Shown: in pieces, positions 7,409 through 21,054 of the stretch
Layout of the letters: every line of letters begins with the position of its first letter
How positions within the stretch are numbered: the first letter of the stretch is position 1
NCBI RefSeq assembly: GCF_901827205.1
Contig: NZ_LR594675.1
Coordinates: 5,760,001 to 5,824,000 of the forward strand
From: Variovorax sp. PBS-H4
Lineage (GTDB): Bacteria; Pseudomonadota; Gammaproteobacteria; Burkholderiales; Burkholderiaceae_C
DNA: 64,000 nt
Direction: 5' to 3'
Notes under the pieces: generated by a model
What the model was told of the DNA's origin: nothing
Databases searched by the model: none
The model's input: the letters and a program-made list of their open reading frames with translations, nothing else
Position numbers and translations under genes: made by a program

Positions 7409-9736
7409 TCAGGCGACGGGGGACGTCGAATCCTTGGCGTGAGCGAGCGCTCCCTGCGCTTCACCAGCCAAAACGAATGATAACGAGACTTGCGCACCAG
7501 CTACAGCCCCGTCGACGACGCGATTGGAAAGTTCGATTCGGGCACCGTGCTCGTCGGCAATCTTCTTGACGACGGCGAGGCCGAGCCCGGTGCCCTTGGT
7601 CTTGGTCGTGACGTAGGGCTCGAAGGCGCGCTTGAGGATGTTCTCGGCAAAGCCCGGGCCGCTGTCTTGCACCGTGAGCCGCACGCGCTGGCCCGAGTCG
7701 GCCAGCCGCGTACGGATGACCACTTCGCCGGGACGCCCGCTGCCATGGGCCGCAGCTTCGGCGGCATCCTGCGCGTTTTGCAACAAGTTGTGAATGATCT
7801 GGCGGATCTGCTGGGCGTCGGCGCGGATCGGCGGGCAGCGGTCGTCGAGCTCGCAGCGCAATGCGATCAGCGTGTTCTCGGCCGCATAAAGCTGGAGCAC
7901 GTCGGTGACCAGCGCGTTGAGGTCGACCGCCTTCAAGTCCGCCGCCGGCAGCCGCGCGTAGTCGCGGAATTCGTTGACCAGGCGCTTCATCGCGTCGACC
8001 TGGTCGACGATGGTCCGGACCGACTTGACCAGAATCGCTTCCTCGGACGGCGTGACCTTGCCGCTGAGCTTCATTTCGAGGCGCTCGGCCGACAGCTGGA
8101 TCGGCGTGAGCGGGTTCTTGATCTCGTGCGCCAGGCGGCGCGCCACCTCGCCCCACGCCTGGGCCCGCTGGGCCGACACGATCTCGGAGATGTCGTCGAA
8201 CACCAGCAGCCGAGCCTCACCCGGGAGCTGCGCACCGCGCGCCACGATGTTGACCGCGTCCTGCGACACGCCCTCTCCACTGGCGTGCAGCTCGAAGGCA
8301 TGCTGCCAGTGGTCGAGTCCGTGCTGCAGGCGCTCGACTTCGAAATCGTCGAACTGCTGTTGCACCGCCTCCCCGAACTCGGCCAAGCCAGGCACATCGA
8401 CGAGCCGCTGACCCTCGAAGGCAGCGAGCGGCGCCCGCAGCACGCGCGTAGCGCCCGGATTGGTGGACAGCACGACGCCGTTCCTGTCCAGCACCATCAC
8501 GCCCGAGGTGAGGTTGTCGAGGATGGTCTGCAGGTTGGCCCGCGCCGCATCGAGCTCGCCCAGGGTCTTCTCGACTGCCCCGCGCGCGTCGGCCAACTGC
8601 TGGGTCATGACTGCAAAGGAGCGGGTGAGTCCACCGAGCTCGTCGCGGCCCTGGACCACGGCGGTGGGCCGCAAGTCGCCGCCGGCCACCTGCCGGACGC
8701 CGTCGGCCAGCACGAGCAGCGGGCGCGCGAGCTGGGTACCGAAGAGCACCGCGAGCAGCACCGCTCCGAAAACGGCGAGGAACAGCGTCAGGGTGAGCGT
8801 CCCGATGTACATGCGACGCAAGCCCTCGCGCGCCAGCGCTCGCTCCTGGTACTCGCGATTTGCCTCCTGCACTGCAAGCGCGTTGGCCACCACCGCGGCC
8901 GGCAGCGGCTGGACGACCTGCAGGAAGCGCGGCTCGGTACTGAAGTCGAAGCCGGGTCGCTGCACCAGCGCGAGAACCCGCACGCTGGCTGGCGGGGGCT
9001 GCGTCAACCCGGGCCCGGGGCTCTCATCCAGCCCTTCGATGTGGGCGATCGCGCGATCGGCACGCACCTGGCGCAACTGCTGCGACGAAGGCCGCTCGGG
9101 ATTGAGCTGGAAGCGCGAGGTGCCCGCGCCGGCAATCAACTGTCCGGAGGCGGTCCAGAGCACCACATCGGTAGCACCCAGCTGGTCGCGGATGCGCTCG
9201 AGCACCAGCCCGGCACTGGCGTCCGGCACGTCGGCGAGTTGCGCGCTGGCGCCGCGCACCTTGCTCACGAGGTCATCGGACAGCGAGTCGAGGGTTGCGC
9301 GCCCCAGATTGAGGCCGGCGTCGAGCGCGCCCTCGACCTTGACGTCGAACCAGCTCTCGATGGAGCGGGCGACGAACTGGTAGGAGACCACATAGACCAA
9401 CACGCCAGGCACCACGCCCACCAGCGCGAAGATGGCGGCCAGCTTGATCAGCAGGCGGCTGCCGAATTTGCCCTGGCGCAGCCGCCGCAGCAAGCGGAAG
9501 GCCACCCAGCCAATGACAAGCACCAGCACCGTCGCCACCACCACGTTGATGCCGAACAGGCGCGCGTAGTTGCGCTCGTAGAGTTGCCGGTTGTTGGTGG
9601 ATTGCGCCAGCAGGAACATCAGCACCAACCCGACCGCCGTGACCAGGAAGGCGCTGACGCCGATGGCCCAGCGGGTGGCGCGGGCGCGGCTTGCTGCCGA
9701 CGACCTGCCTACGCCAGCCCGAGAGTCCTTGCTCAC
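7409..9736 (-). CDS. NtrY-like membrane sensor histidine kinase
   Basis: 775-aa sensor kinase. Three transmembrane helices lie in the first ~130 residues and another near 310, flanking a periplasmic region. HAMP (LARPLLVLADGVRQVAGGDL) and PAS domains follow, then an H-box (LAHEIKNPLTPIQLSAERL), N-box (IIHNLLQNAQDAAE) and G-boxes (DSGPGF, GTGLGLAVVKK). The start is GTG at 9736, overlapping the upstream DUF4390 stop (GTGA); the open frame continues to 10024 but that part has no kinase features. Domain order matches NtrY. It is coupled to DUF4390 and rsmB upstream and to the response regulator downstream. Confidence 0.88.
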   Translation of the reverse strand: MSKDSRAGVGRSSAASRARATRWAIGVSAFLVTAVGLVLMFLLAQSTNNRQLYERNYARLFGINVVVATVLVLVIGWVAFRLLRRLRQGKFGSRLLIKLAAIFALVGVVPGVLVYVVSYQFVARSIESWFDVKVEGALDAGLNLGRATLDSLSDDLVSKVRGASAQLADVPDASAGLVLERIRDQLGATDVVLWTASGQLIAGAGTSRFQLNPERPSSQQLRQVRADRAIAHIEGLDESPGPGLTQPPPASVRVLALVQRPGFDFSTEPRFLQVVQPLPAAVVANALAVQEANREYQERALAREGLRRMYIGTLTLTLFLAVFGAVLLAVLFGTQLARPLLVLADGVRQVAGGDLRPTAVVQGRDELGGLTRSFAVMTQQLADARGAVEKTLGELDAARANLQTILDNLTSGVMVLDRNGVVLSTNPGATRVLRAPLAAFEGQRLVDVPGLAEFGEAVQQQFDDFEVERLQHGLDHWQHAFELHASGEGVSQDAVNIVARGAQLPGEARLLVFDDISEIVSAQRAQAWGEVARRLAHEIKNPLTPIQLSAERLEMKLSGKVTPSEEAILVKSVRTIVDQVDAMKRLVNEFRDYARLPAADLKAVDLNALVTDVLQLYAAENTLIALRCELDDRCPPIRADAQQIRQIIHNLLQNAQDAAEAAAHGSGRPGEVVIRTRLADSGQRVRLTVQDSGPGFAENILKRAFEPYVTTKTKGTGLGLAVVKKIADEHGARIELSNRVVDGAVAGAQVSLSFVLAGEAQGALAHAKDSTSPVA

Positions 9737-10365
9737 TTTGCCTTCTCCAGCGACAAACGCGCGCTGCGCTCGACGGAGATGTTCCAGTCGGCTTGACCGA
9801 CCACGCCGATCTGGAACGGTCGAGGCAGTTGCGAAGTGTCGAGGCGGAAGCGGAAAGTCACGGGGTGGATGCCCTCGTCGCCGATCTCGGAAACATCGCC
9901 GAGCCGCAGCCGGGCAACGCGCCGGACGCCGTCGAGCGCTTCCGACAGCGTATCGAAATTTTGGTTCAGCGACACGCCGAAGCCCGAATTGGTGATCGGC
10001 ACCGGCGAGACATTGAGCCGCCAACGCCGGGTGAGCGGCTGGTAGGCAAGCCGCATGTGACGCACCGCCTGAGCGACCTTCTGATCGGTCCAGTACCAGC
10101 GCTCGCGATAGAGCTCGGCTTCGGCGACGAAGTAGATGGCGATACCCTTTTCGAGCACTTCCTCGACCAGGCTGGGCAGTTCGAACTGGACCTGAGCGTT
10201 GAGGTAGATGCCATCGTCTGCCTCTTCGAGCTTGAGCTGATTTACCGTGGCAGTCTTACCGGACTGGGCTGGCGCGGAGACTGACCAGCAGGCGAGAAAG
10301 CAGGCCAGTGCCAGCAGGGCCAGCCATCCCCAGCCCCGACCTTCAGCGGGACGCCTGTTTGGCAA
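9733..10365 (-). CDS. DUF4390 domain protein, probably secreted
   Basis: About 210 aa. A hydrophobic N-terminal segment (WGWLALLALACFLACWSVSAPAQS) looks like a signal peptide. The rest matches the DUF4390 family commonly found between rsmB and an NtrY-type kinase in betaproteobacteria (ELYRERWYWTDQKVA, PITNSGFGVSLNQNFD, QIGVVGQADWNISVE). No ATG sits close to the signal sequence. A TTG at 10365 gives MPNRRPAEGRGW before it and a 23-bp overlap with rsmB; an ATG at 10404 is the alternative. Function is unknown; a role in envelope sensing with the adjacent kinase is a guess from context. Confidence 0.7.
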   Translation of the reverse strand: MPNRRPAEGRGWGWLALLALACFLACWSVSAPAQSGKTATVNQLKLEEADDGIYLNAQVQFELPSLVEEVLEKGIAIYFVAEAELYRERWYWTDQKVAQAVRHMRLAYQPLTRRWRLNVSPVPITNSGFGVSLNQNFDTLSEALDGVRRVARLRLGDVSEIGDEGIHPVTFRFRLDTSQLPRPFQIGVVGQADWNISVERSARLSLEKAK

Positions 10366-11716
10366 GCAATGCGTAGAAAAAACCGTCGTGATCACCCAAG
10401 GCATTGTCCGGGACACCACCGGCAATCTCCCGGCTTTGCGGCAGCAAATGGCCCGGGGAGGGCAGCAAACGGGCGTCGGTGTTGTGCGCAAGGAACGCAT
10501 CGATCTGGTGCGCGCCCTCCTCTTTGAAGACCGAGCAGGTGCAGTAAAGCAGGCGGCCGCCCTCGCGCACCAGGGGCCAGAGGGCCGCCAGCAGCATGGC
10601 TTGCAGCAGCGCTAATCGTTCTGTGTCGCTCTCACGGCGGAGCCAACGCACGTCGGGATGCCGGCGCACGATGCCCGAGGCGGTGCAGGGTGCGTCGAGC
10701 AGGATGGCATCGAAGGCCTGGCCGTTCCACCAGTCCTTCGGCCGGCCTGCGTCGGCCACGACGATGTTGGCGCTCAGGCCCAGCCGGGCAAGGGTCTCGT
10801 CGATGCGCCGGCTGCGCGCGGCGTCGATCTCGAGCGCGGTCAGCTCGATGGCGTCGGGCCCGGCCAGTTCGAGCAGGTGGGCGGTCTTGCCGCCGGGCGC
10901 AGCGCAAGCATCGAGCACTCGCAGCGGTCTGCCGCCCGGCGCAGCGGCAAGCAGGCCGTCGAGCAGCAGGGGCGCAGCGAGCTGGGCTGCGGCGTCCTGT
11001 ACCGAGCAATGCCCCTCAGCGAAGCCCGGCAGTTCCTGCACGGGGCGGGCGCGCAGCAGTTGCAACCCGGCGCTGGCCACTGGAACCGCCTGCAGGTCCG
11101 CGAGAGCCAGCGCCGCCTGGTAGGACAGCCGGTCTCCCCGTCGCGTGTTGACCCGCAGTGTCAACGGCGCCTGCGTGTTGTCTGCGGCCAGGATACGCTG
11201 CCATTCGCGCGGGTAGTCGCGTCGAAGGCGCTCGATCCACCAACGCGGGTGGTTCCACTGGGCGACGGGTTCGCGGTCGGTGGCGGCCACCAGCTCTTGT
11301 CGTTCCCGCAGGAAGCGGCGCAGGCAGGCGTTGACGAAACTGGCCTGTGCGCGGGTCTCGGGATTGCGCTTGGCGGCTTCAACCGCCTGGTCGACCAGGG
11401 TGAACGGCTCGTAGGGCGACTGCGTGGCATCCCAGGCCAGTGCAAGAGCTGTGCAGAGCAGTGCGTCGGCGGCCGGCGGAGGCGTGCGCTTGGCCAGTTG
11501 CCGGCGCAGGGCTTCGGCCCGCCCGAGCCAGCGCAGCACCTGGAATCCCAGCGCCTGCACTCCGGGCCGAAGGGCCGGCGCTACGGCTTCGAAGGCCACG
11601 GTGCCGGAAACGCCGCCCCGTATCGCGACGAGCGCGGCGGCAGTGAGCTGCAGCTGGCGCCAGAGCGGAGGCCCGAAGGTCTGCGCGGTGTGAAGGGGAT
11701 CTGAAGAGTCTGCCAA
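10343..11716 (-). CDS. rsmB: 16S rRNA (cytosine-967-C5) methyltransferase RsmB
   Basis: 457-aa RNA m5C methyltransferase. The N-terminal NusB-like RNA-binding domain (about 15-150) contains AVEAAKRNPETRAQASFVNACLRR. The C-terminal Rossmann domain has the SAM motif LDACAAPGGKTAHLL and the two cysteines of the mechanism, in DAPCTASG and LYCTCSVF. Length and domain order are typical of RsmB (Fmu/Sun), which methylates C967 of 16S rRNA. It lies between the LemA gene and DUF4390 in one minus-strand operon. Confidence 0.93.
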   Translation of the reverse strand: MADSSDPLHTAQTFGPPLWRQLQLTAAALVAIRGGVSGTVAFEAVAPALRPGVQALGFQVLRWLGRAEALRRQLAKRTPPPAADALLCTALALAWDATQSPYEPFTLVDQAVEAAKRNPETRAQASFVNACLRRFLRERQELVAATDREPVAQWNHPRWWIERLRRDYPREWQRILAADNTQAPLTLRVNTRRGDRLSYQAALALADLQAVPVASAGLQLLRARPVQELPGFAEGHCSVQDAAAQLAAPLLLDGLLAAAPGGRPLRVLDACAAPGGKTAHLLELAGPDAIELTALEIDAARSRRIDETLARLGLSANIVVADAGRPKDWWNGQAFDAILLDAPCTASGIVRRHPDVRWLRRESDTERLALLQAMLLAALWPLVREGGRLLYCTCSVFKEEGAHQIDAFLAHNTDARLLPSPGHLLPQSREIAGGVPDNALGDHDGFFYALLAKQASR

Positions 11717-11745
11717 CTTGAAATCGGTTTAGGACAAAGGCGATG

Positions 11746-12339
11746 TCAGCGCAAGGGCGCCGCTGGTCGCAGTTGCATGATCCACGCCACCAGCAGCGCC
11801 GGAAACTGGACGATGGCCGCGTTGTATTGTTCGACCGCCTGGTTGAACTGGCTGCGCGCGATCTCGGCGGCTGCAGAGGGCTCGGGCCAGGCCATTGGTG
11901 CGGGGGCGCTCTCGTCGCGGCCATTGAGCGGCGCGGGCCGCGACAGAGTCCCGTCGGCCTCGAAGCTGACCACCGCATCGGGATACAAGCGCTGCCAGGC
12001 GCTCAGCATCGTATGCAACGCGGTTGCCAGCGCCGCGATACGCGCAGGATCCAGCGGTTTCAAGCGCGTGGCAGCCAGCAGCGTCACCAATTGGGCGGCT
12101 GCCGCCTTGAGACCGACGTCCTCCCGCTGAGTGCCGGAAGAGGCCTGCGGCGGCGCGAGCTCCTCGGCCAGGCGCCTCTGAACGAATTCGAGCTGGCGCA
12201 CCAGCGTCACGTCGAGCGTCGCATACGCCTGCAACGCTCCGGAACGGAGTCGCACGATGCGGTTGTAGGCGCCGATGAACCAGAACAGCGCCACCGCAGC
12301 GAGGATCCACCACGGGAGCGACTCGGGCATACCGCTCAC
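11746..12339 (-). CDS. LemA-family membrane protein
   Basis: 197-aa protein with one N-terminal transmembrane helix (WWILAAVALFWFIGAYNRIV) and a helical body. The sequence RSGALQAYATLDVTLVRQLEFV and the C-terminal FNQAVEQYNAAIVQFPALLVA match the LemA family. GTG at 12339 is chosen because GGAGG lies five bases upstream; ATG at 12330 is the alternative. It starts just after the rpoC terminator and precedes rsmB by 29 bp. The middle is more divergent than in typical LemA proteins. The biochemical function of the family is not established. Confidence 0.75.
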   Translation of the reverse strand: MSGMPESLPWWILAAVALFWFIGAYNRIVRLRSGALQAYATLDVTLVRQLEFVQRRLAEELAPPQASSGTQREDVGLKAAAAQLVTLLAATRLKPLDPARIAALATALHTMLSAWQRLYPDAVVSFEADGTLSRPAPLNGRDESAPAPMAWPEPSAAAEIARSQFNQAVEQYNAAIVQFPALLVAWIMQLRPAAPLR

Positions 12340-12354
12340 GCCATCCTCCGCCAG

Positions 12355-12388
12355 AAAAAAGCCCCCGATCCGCGGGCGGAAGGGGGGC
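12355..12388 (-). terminator. intrinsic terminator of the rpoBC operon
   Basis: On the minus strand GCCCCCC pairs with GGGGGC around a GC-rich loop and is followed by six T residues. It lies 34 bp after the rpoC stop and just before the LemA gene. Confidence 0.85.
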
Positions 12389-12422
12389 GTGGGAGACCGG
12401 TCATGCCGGCGATGCTAACCAG

Positions 12423-16661
<4,239 letters not shown>

Positions 16662-16679
16662 TGACTCTTTCCCTTCTGA

Positions 16680-19600
16680 TTACGAACGCTCGAGCTCGAT
16701 ATCGAGCCCCAGCGAACGGATTTCCTTGACCAGCACATTGAACGATTCCGGCATGCCGGCCTCGATCGAGTGTTCGCCCTTGACGATGCTCTCGTAGACC
16801 TTGGTACGGCCTTGCACGTCGTCGGACTTCACGGTCAACATTTCTTGCAGGACATAGGCAGCGCCGTAAGCTTCGAGCGCCCACACTTCCATTTCCCCGA
16901 AACGCTGGCCGCCGAATTGCGCCTTGCCGCCCAGAGGCTGCTGCGTGACCAGGCTGTATGGGCCGGTCGAGCGAGCATGCATCTTGTCGTCCACCAGGTG
17001 GTGCAGCTTCAGCACGTGCATGTAGCCGACCGTGACGGGACGCTCGAACTGGTCGCCCGTGCGTCCGTCATACAGGTAGGCCTGAGTCCGCGAGGCGGTC
17101 AGGCCCTTGGCCTTGGCGATCTCGTCCGGGTAGGCGAGGTGCAGCATGCCGCGGATTTCCTCTTCCGAAGCGCCGTCGAACACCGGCGTTGCGAAAGGCA
17201 CGCCGGTCGATAGGTTCCCTGCCATCTCGAGGATGTCGGCGTCGCTCAGCTTGGCGAGGTCTTCCTTGCGGCCCGAGCCGTTGTAGAGCTTGTCCATGAA
17301 CTGGCGCAGCTCAGCCACCTTGGCTTCTTCCTGCAGCAGGTCACCAATGCGCTGTCCCACGCCCTTGCCGGCCCAGCCCAGATGCACTTCGAGCACCTGC
17401 CCGACGTTCATCCGCGAAGGCACGCCCAGCGGGTTCAGGCAGATGTCGCAAGGCGTGCCGTCCGCCATGTGCGGCATATCCTCGACCGGAACGATCTTGG
17501 AGACCACACCCTTGTTGCCGTGGCGGCCAGCCATCTTGTCGCCAGGTTGGAGGCGGCGCTTGACGGCCAGGTAGACCTTGACCATCTTCAGCACGCCGGC
17601 GGGCAGCTCGTCACCCTGCGTGAGCTTCTTGCGCTTTTCTTCAAAGGCGAGATCGAAGCTGTGGCGTGTCTGCTCCAGCGAGTTCTTGATCGACTCGAGC
17701 TGCGAAGCGACCTCGTCGTCTGCCGGGCGGATGTCGAACCAGTGGAACTTCTCGATCGATGAGAGGTACGCCTTGTCGAGCTTGCTGCCCTTGGCGAGCT
17801 TGTTCGGACCGCCATTGGCACCCTTGCCGACCAGCAGCTTCTCGATCCGGTCGAATGCGTCGGCCTCGACGATGCGCAGCTGGTCGTTGAGGTCGAGTCG
17901 GAAGCGTTTGAGCTCGTCATCGATGATCTGCTGGGCACGCTTGTCGCGCTGAATGCCTTCGCGGGTGAACACCTGCACATCGATCACGGTGCCCTGCGAG
18001 CCCTGGTCCACGCGCAGCGAGGTGTCCTTCACGTCCGAAGCCTTCTCGCCGAAGATCGCGCGCAACAGCTTCTCTTCAGGCGTCAGCGTGGTCTCGCCCT
18101 TGGGCGTGACCTTGCCGACCAGCGTGTCGCCGGGCTGCACTTCGGCGCCGACGTAGATGATCCCGGATTCGTCCAGGCGATTGAGCTGCTGCTCAGCCAG
18201 ATTCGGGATGTCGCGGGTGATTTCTTCCGCGCCCAGCTTGGTGTCGCGCGCCATCACCACCAATTCCTCGATATGGATGGAGGTGTAGCGGTCCTCGGCA
18301 ACCACGCGCTCGCTGATCAGGATCGAGTCCTCGAAGTTGTAGCCGTTCCAGGGCATGAACGCGACCAGCATGTTCTGGCCCAGCGCCAGCTCGCCCAGGT
18401 CGGTCGATGCGCCATCGGCGATCACGTCGCCCTTGGCAATCTTGTCGCCGCGCTTGACGATCGGACGCTGGTGGATGTTCGTGTTCTGGTTCGAACGCTG
18501 ATACTTGATCAGGTTGTAAATGTCCACGCCCACCTCGCCGGCCGCCGCTTCGGCGTCGTTCACGCGCACCACGATGCGGGTGGCGTCGACGTAGTCGACC
18601 ACCCCGCCGCGGCTCGCCGTGACGACCGTGCCTGAGTCGACCGCGGAGACGCGTTCGATGCCAGTGCCGACGAAGGCCTTCTCGGGACGCAGCACCGGCA
18701 CCGCCTGGCGCTGCATGTTGGCGCCCATGAGTGCGCGGTTCGCGTCATCGTGCTCCAGGAAGGGCACCAGCGACGCGGCCACCGAAACGATCTGCGCCGG
18801 AGACACGTCCATGTACTGCACGCGCTCGGCAGAGACCAGGATCGATTCACCCGTCTCGCGCGCCGACACCAGGTCACCCGTCAGGCGGCCGTCCTTGTCG
18901 AGCGCGGCGTTGGCCTGCGCGATCACGTACTTGCCTTCCTCGATGGCCGAGAGGTAGTCGATCTCGTTCGTCACCTTGCCGTCCACCACGCGGCGGTACG
19001 GCGTCTCGATGAAGCCGTATTCGTTCAGGCGGGCGTACAGGGCCAGCGAATTGATCAGGCCGATGTTCGGGCCTTCAGGCGTCTCGATCGGGCACACGCG
19101 GCCGTAGTGCGTGACGTGCACGTCGCGCACTTCGAAGCCGGCGCGCTCGCGCGTCAAACCGCCCGGGCCGAGGGCCGAGACGCGACGCTTGTGCGTGATC
19201 TCGGACAGAGGGTTGGTCTGATCCATGAACTGCGACAACTGCGAGGCGCCGAAGAACTCCTTCAGCGCGGCCGAAATCGGCTTGCTGTTGATCAGGTCGT
19301 GCGGCATCAGCGGCTCTTGCTCGGCTTGGCCCAGGCGCTCCTTGACGGCCTTCTCGATGCGGGCAAGGCCGGTGCGGTACTGGTTCTCGGCCAGTTCGCC
19401 GACGCAGCGCACCCGGCGGTTGCCGAGGTGATCGATGTCGTCCACTTCGCCGCGGCCGTTGCGCAGGTCCACCAGGATCTTGACCACGGCGAGGATGTCC
19501 TCGTTGGTCAGCACCATCGGGCCGGTCGACTCGTCGCGGCCGACCTTGGCGTTGAACTTCATGCGGCCGACACGCGACAGGTCGTAGGTGTCGGGGTTGT

Positions 19601-20804
19601 AGAACAGCCGCTGGAACAGCGCCTGCACCGCGTCTTCCGTCGGAGGCTCGCCGGGGCGCATCATGCGGTAGATGGCTACGCGGGCGGCAAACTCGTCCAC
19701 CGTCTCGTCGATGCGAAGGGTCTGCGAGATGTACGCGCCCTGATCGAGCTCGTTGGTGTAGATGGCCTGCAGCTCCTGCACACCGGCGGCGCGGAGCTTC
19801 TTCAGCAGTGCTTCGGTCAGCTCGTCATTGGCCTTGGCCAGGATCTCGCCGGAGTCGGCGTCGACGATGTTGCGTGCCAGCACGCGGCCCACCAGGAAGT
19901 CTTCCGGCACGCTGATGTGCGTGGTGCCCGTCTGCTCGAGCTCTCGCGTGTGGCGCGCGGTCACGCGCTTGTCCTTGGCGACCACCACCTTGCCCGACTT
20001 GTCGGTGATGTCGAAGCGCGCGACCTCGCCACGCAGGCGTTCGGAGACGAACTCCATCTGCGCACCGCTGTCCATCAGGCGGAAGTTGTCGTTGACGAAG
20101 AAGTTCGCGAGGATCGATTCCGGGTTCAGGCCGATGGCCTTCAGCAGGATCGTGACCGGCATCTTTCGGCGACGGTCGACGCGGAAGTACAGCATGTCCT
20201 TCGGGTCGAACTCGAAGTCCAGCCAGGAGCCGCGGTAGGGGATGACGCGGGCCGAGAACAGGAGCTTGCCCGAGCTGTGCGTCTTGCCCTTGTCATGCTC
20301 GAAGAACACGCCCGGCGAGCGGTGCAGCTGCGAGACGATCACACGCTCGGTGCCATTGATGATGAAGGAACCCTTTTCGGTCATGAGGGGCACTTCGCCC
20401 ATGTAGACCTCCTGCTCCTTTACTTCCTTGACCACCTTCGACTGTGAAGTGGATGACTCGCGGTCATAGATGATCAGCTGCACCTTGGCGCGCACGGCCG
20501 AGGCAAAGGTCAAGCCGCGGGTCTGGCACTCGCGAACATCGAAGGCCGGCTTCGCGAGGTTGTACTCGAGGAACTTCATTTCCACGAAACCGTTGTGCGA
20601 GACGATCGGGAAAGCAGCGTCGAACGCCGCCTGCAGGCCTTCAACGGTGCGCTTCTGAGGAGGGATGCCCGCTTGCAGGAACGCGGTGTACGCGTCTTTC
20701 TGCATCTGCAGCAGGTAGGGAATTTCGACGACGCTGTCGCGGTTACCGAAATTCTTTCGGATGCGCTTGCGTTCGGTATAACTGTACGTGGACGTTTGGG
20801 CCAT
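16680..20804 (-). CDS. rpoB: RNA polymerase subunit beta
   Basis: 1374-aa beta subunit, complete. It starts MAQTSTYSYTERKRIRKNFG. The rifampicin-pocket region is recognisable (GASQLSQFMDQTNPLSEITH ... KRRVSALGPGG) and has the usual sensitive-type residues. The conserved GDKMAGRHGNKG and the C-terminal SFNVLVKEIRSLGLDIE are present. It is separated from rplL by a 250-bp spacer containing attenuator-like hairpins. Confidence 0.99.
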   Translation of the reverse strand: MAQTSTYSYTERKRIRKNFGNRDSVVEIPYLLQMQKDAYTAFLQAGIPPQKRTVEGLQAAFDAAFPIVSHNGFVEMKFLEYNLAKPAFDVRECQTRGLTFASAVRAKVQLIIYDRESSTSQSKVVKEVKEQEVYMGEVPLMTEKGSFIINGTERVIVSQLHRSPGVFFEHDKGKTHSSGKLLFSARVIPYRGSWLDFEFDPKDMLYFRVDRRRKMPVTILLKAIGLNPESILANFFVNDNFRLMDSGAQMEFVSERLRGEVARFDITDKSGKVVVAKDKRVTARHTRELEQTGTTHISVPEDFLVGRVLARNIVDADSGEILAKANDELTEALLKKLRAAGVQELQAIYTNELDQGAYISQTLRIDETVDEFAARVAIYRMMRPGEPPTEDAVQALFQRLFYNPDTYDLSRVGRMKFNAKVGRDESTGPMVLTNEDILAVVKILVDLRNGRGEVDDIDHLGNRRVRCVGELAENQYRTGLARIEKAVKERLGQAEQEPLMPHDLINSKPISAALKEFFGASQLSQFMDQTNPLSEITHKRRVSALGPGGLTRERAGFEVRDVHVTHYGRVCPIETPEGPNIGLINSLALYARLNEYGFIETPYRRVVDGKVTNEIDYLSAIEEGKYVIAQANAALDKDGRLTGDLVSARETGESILVSAERVQYMDVSPAQIVSVAASLVPFLEHDDANRALMGANMQRQAVPVLRPEKAFVGTGIERVSAVDSGTVVTASRGGVVDYVDATRIVVRVNDAEAAAGEVGVDIYNLIKYQRSNQNTNIHQRPIVKRGDKIAKGDVIADGASTDLGELALGQNMLVAFMPWNGYNFEDSILISERVVAEDRYTSIHIEELVVMARDTKLGAEEITRDIPNLAEQQLNRLDESGIIYVGAEVQPGDTLVGKVTPKGETTLTPEEKLLRAIFGEKASDVKDTSLRVDQGSQGTVIDVQVFTREGIQRDKRAQQIIDDELKRFRLDLNDQLRIVEADAFDRIEKLLVGKGANGGPNKLAKGSKLDKAYLSSIEKFHWFDIRPADDEVASQLESIKNSLEQTRHSFDLAFEEKRKKLTQGDELPAGVLKMVKVYLAVKRRLQPGDKMAGRHGNKGVVSKIVPVEDMPHMADGTPCDICLNPLGVPSRMNVGQVLEVHLGWAGKGVGQRIGDLLQEEAKVAELRQFMDKLYNGSGRKEDLAKLSDADILEMAGNLSTGVPFATPVFDGASEEEIRGMLHLAYPDEIAKAKGLTASRTQAYLYDGRTGDQFERPVTVGYMHVLKLHHLVDDKMHARSTGPYSLVTQQPLGGKAQFGGQRFGEMEVWALEAYGAAYVLQEMLTVKSDDVQGRTKVYESIVKGEHSIEAGMPESFNVLVKEIRSLGLDIELERS

Positions 20805-20927
20805 GAGAGCTCCGGAGCTTGAGATCTTCAGCGACTTGTCAGCAGCGCTTTCGCGCCACTGCTTGGCGGCTGGCCACTACCAGCCGTTGGCGGACAGTGA
20901 TGCGTTGCACATCACCCGAACCAAGGG

Positions 20928-20953
20928 GTCTTCTGCAGTCGGGGTCAGAAGAC
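20928..20953. other. perfect 8-bp inverted repeat in the rplL-rpoB spacer
   Basis: GTCTTCTG and CAGAAGAC form a perfect stem with a 10-base loop, about 125 bp before rpoB. No T run follows. It may be an RNA processing site or part of the attenuator that lowers rpoBC expression relative to ribosomal protein genes; the function is inferred from position. Confidence 0.5.
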
Positions 20954-21008
20954 ACTCAAAAACCGCCCTGGCTTAGCTGGCTTTTGGGTGCGCTCTGAAA
21001 GCGGCAAA

Positions 21009-21038
21009 GGCTGGAGGGCCTTTCGGCGCACTCCAGCC
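21009..21038 (-). terminator. rplL-rpoB attenuator-type hairpin
   Basis: Sixteen bases after the rplL stop, GGCTGGAG pairs perfectly with CTCCAGCC. The loop contains a smaller GCC-GAAA-GGC hairpin, and TTTGCCGCTTT follows. This position matches the partial terminator known between rplL and rpoB in many bacteria. The weak T tract fits read-through rather than full termination. Confidence 0.6.
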
Positions 21039-21054
21039 CTGCGTGGGAACCGAA

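Noticed and set aside
18750..20447. Long plus-strand open frame antisense to rpoB
   Set aside because: Same artefact of GC-rich codon usage; no recognisable protein family.
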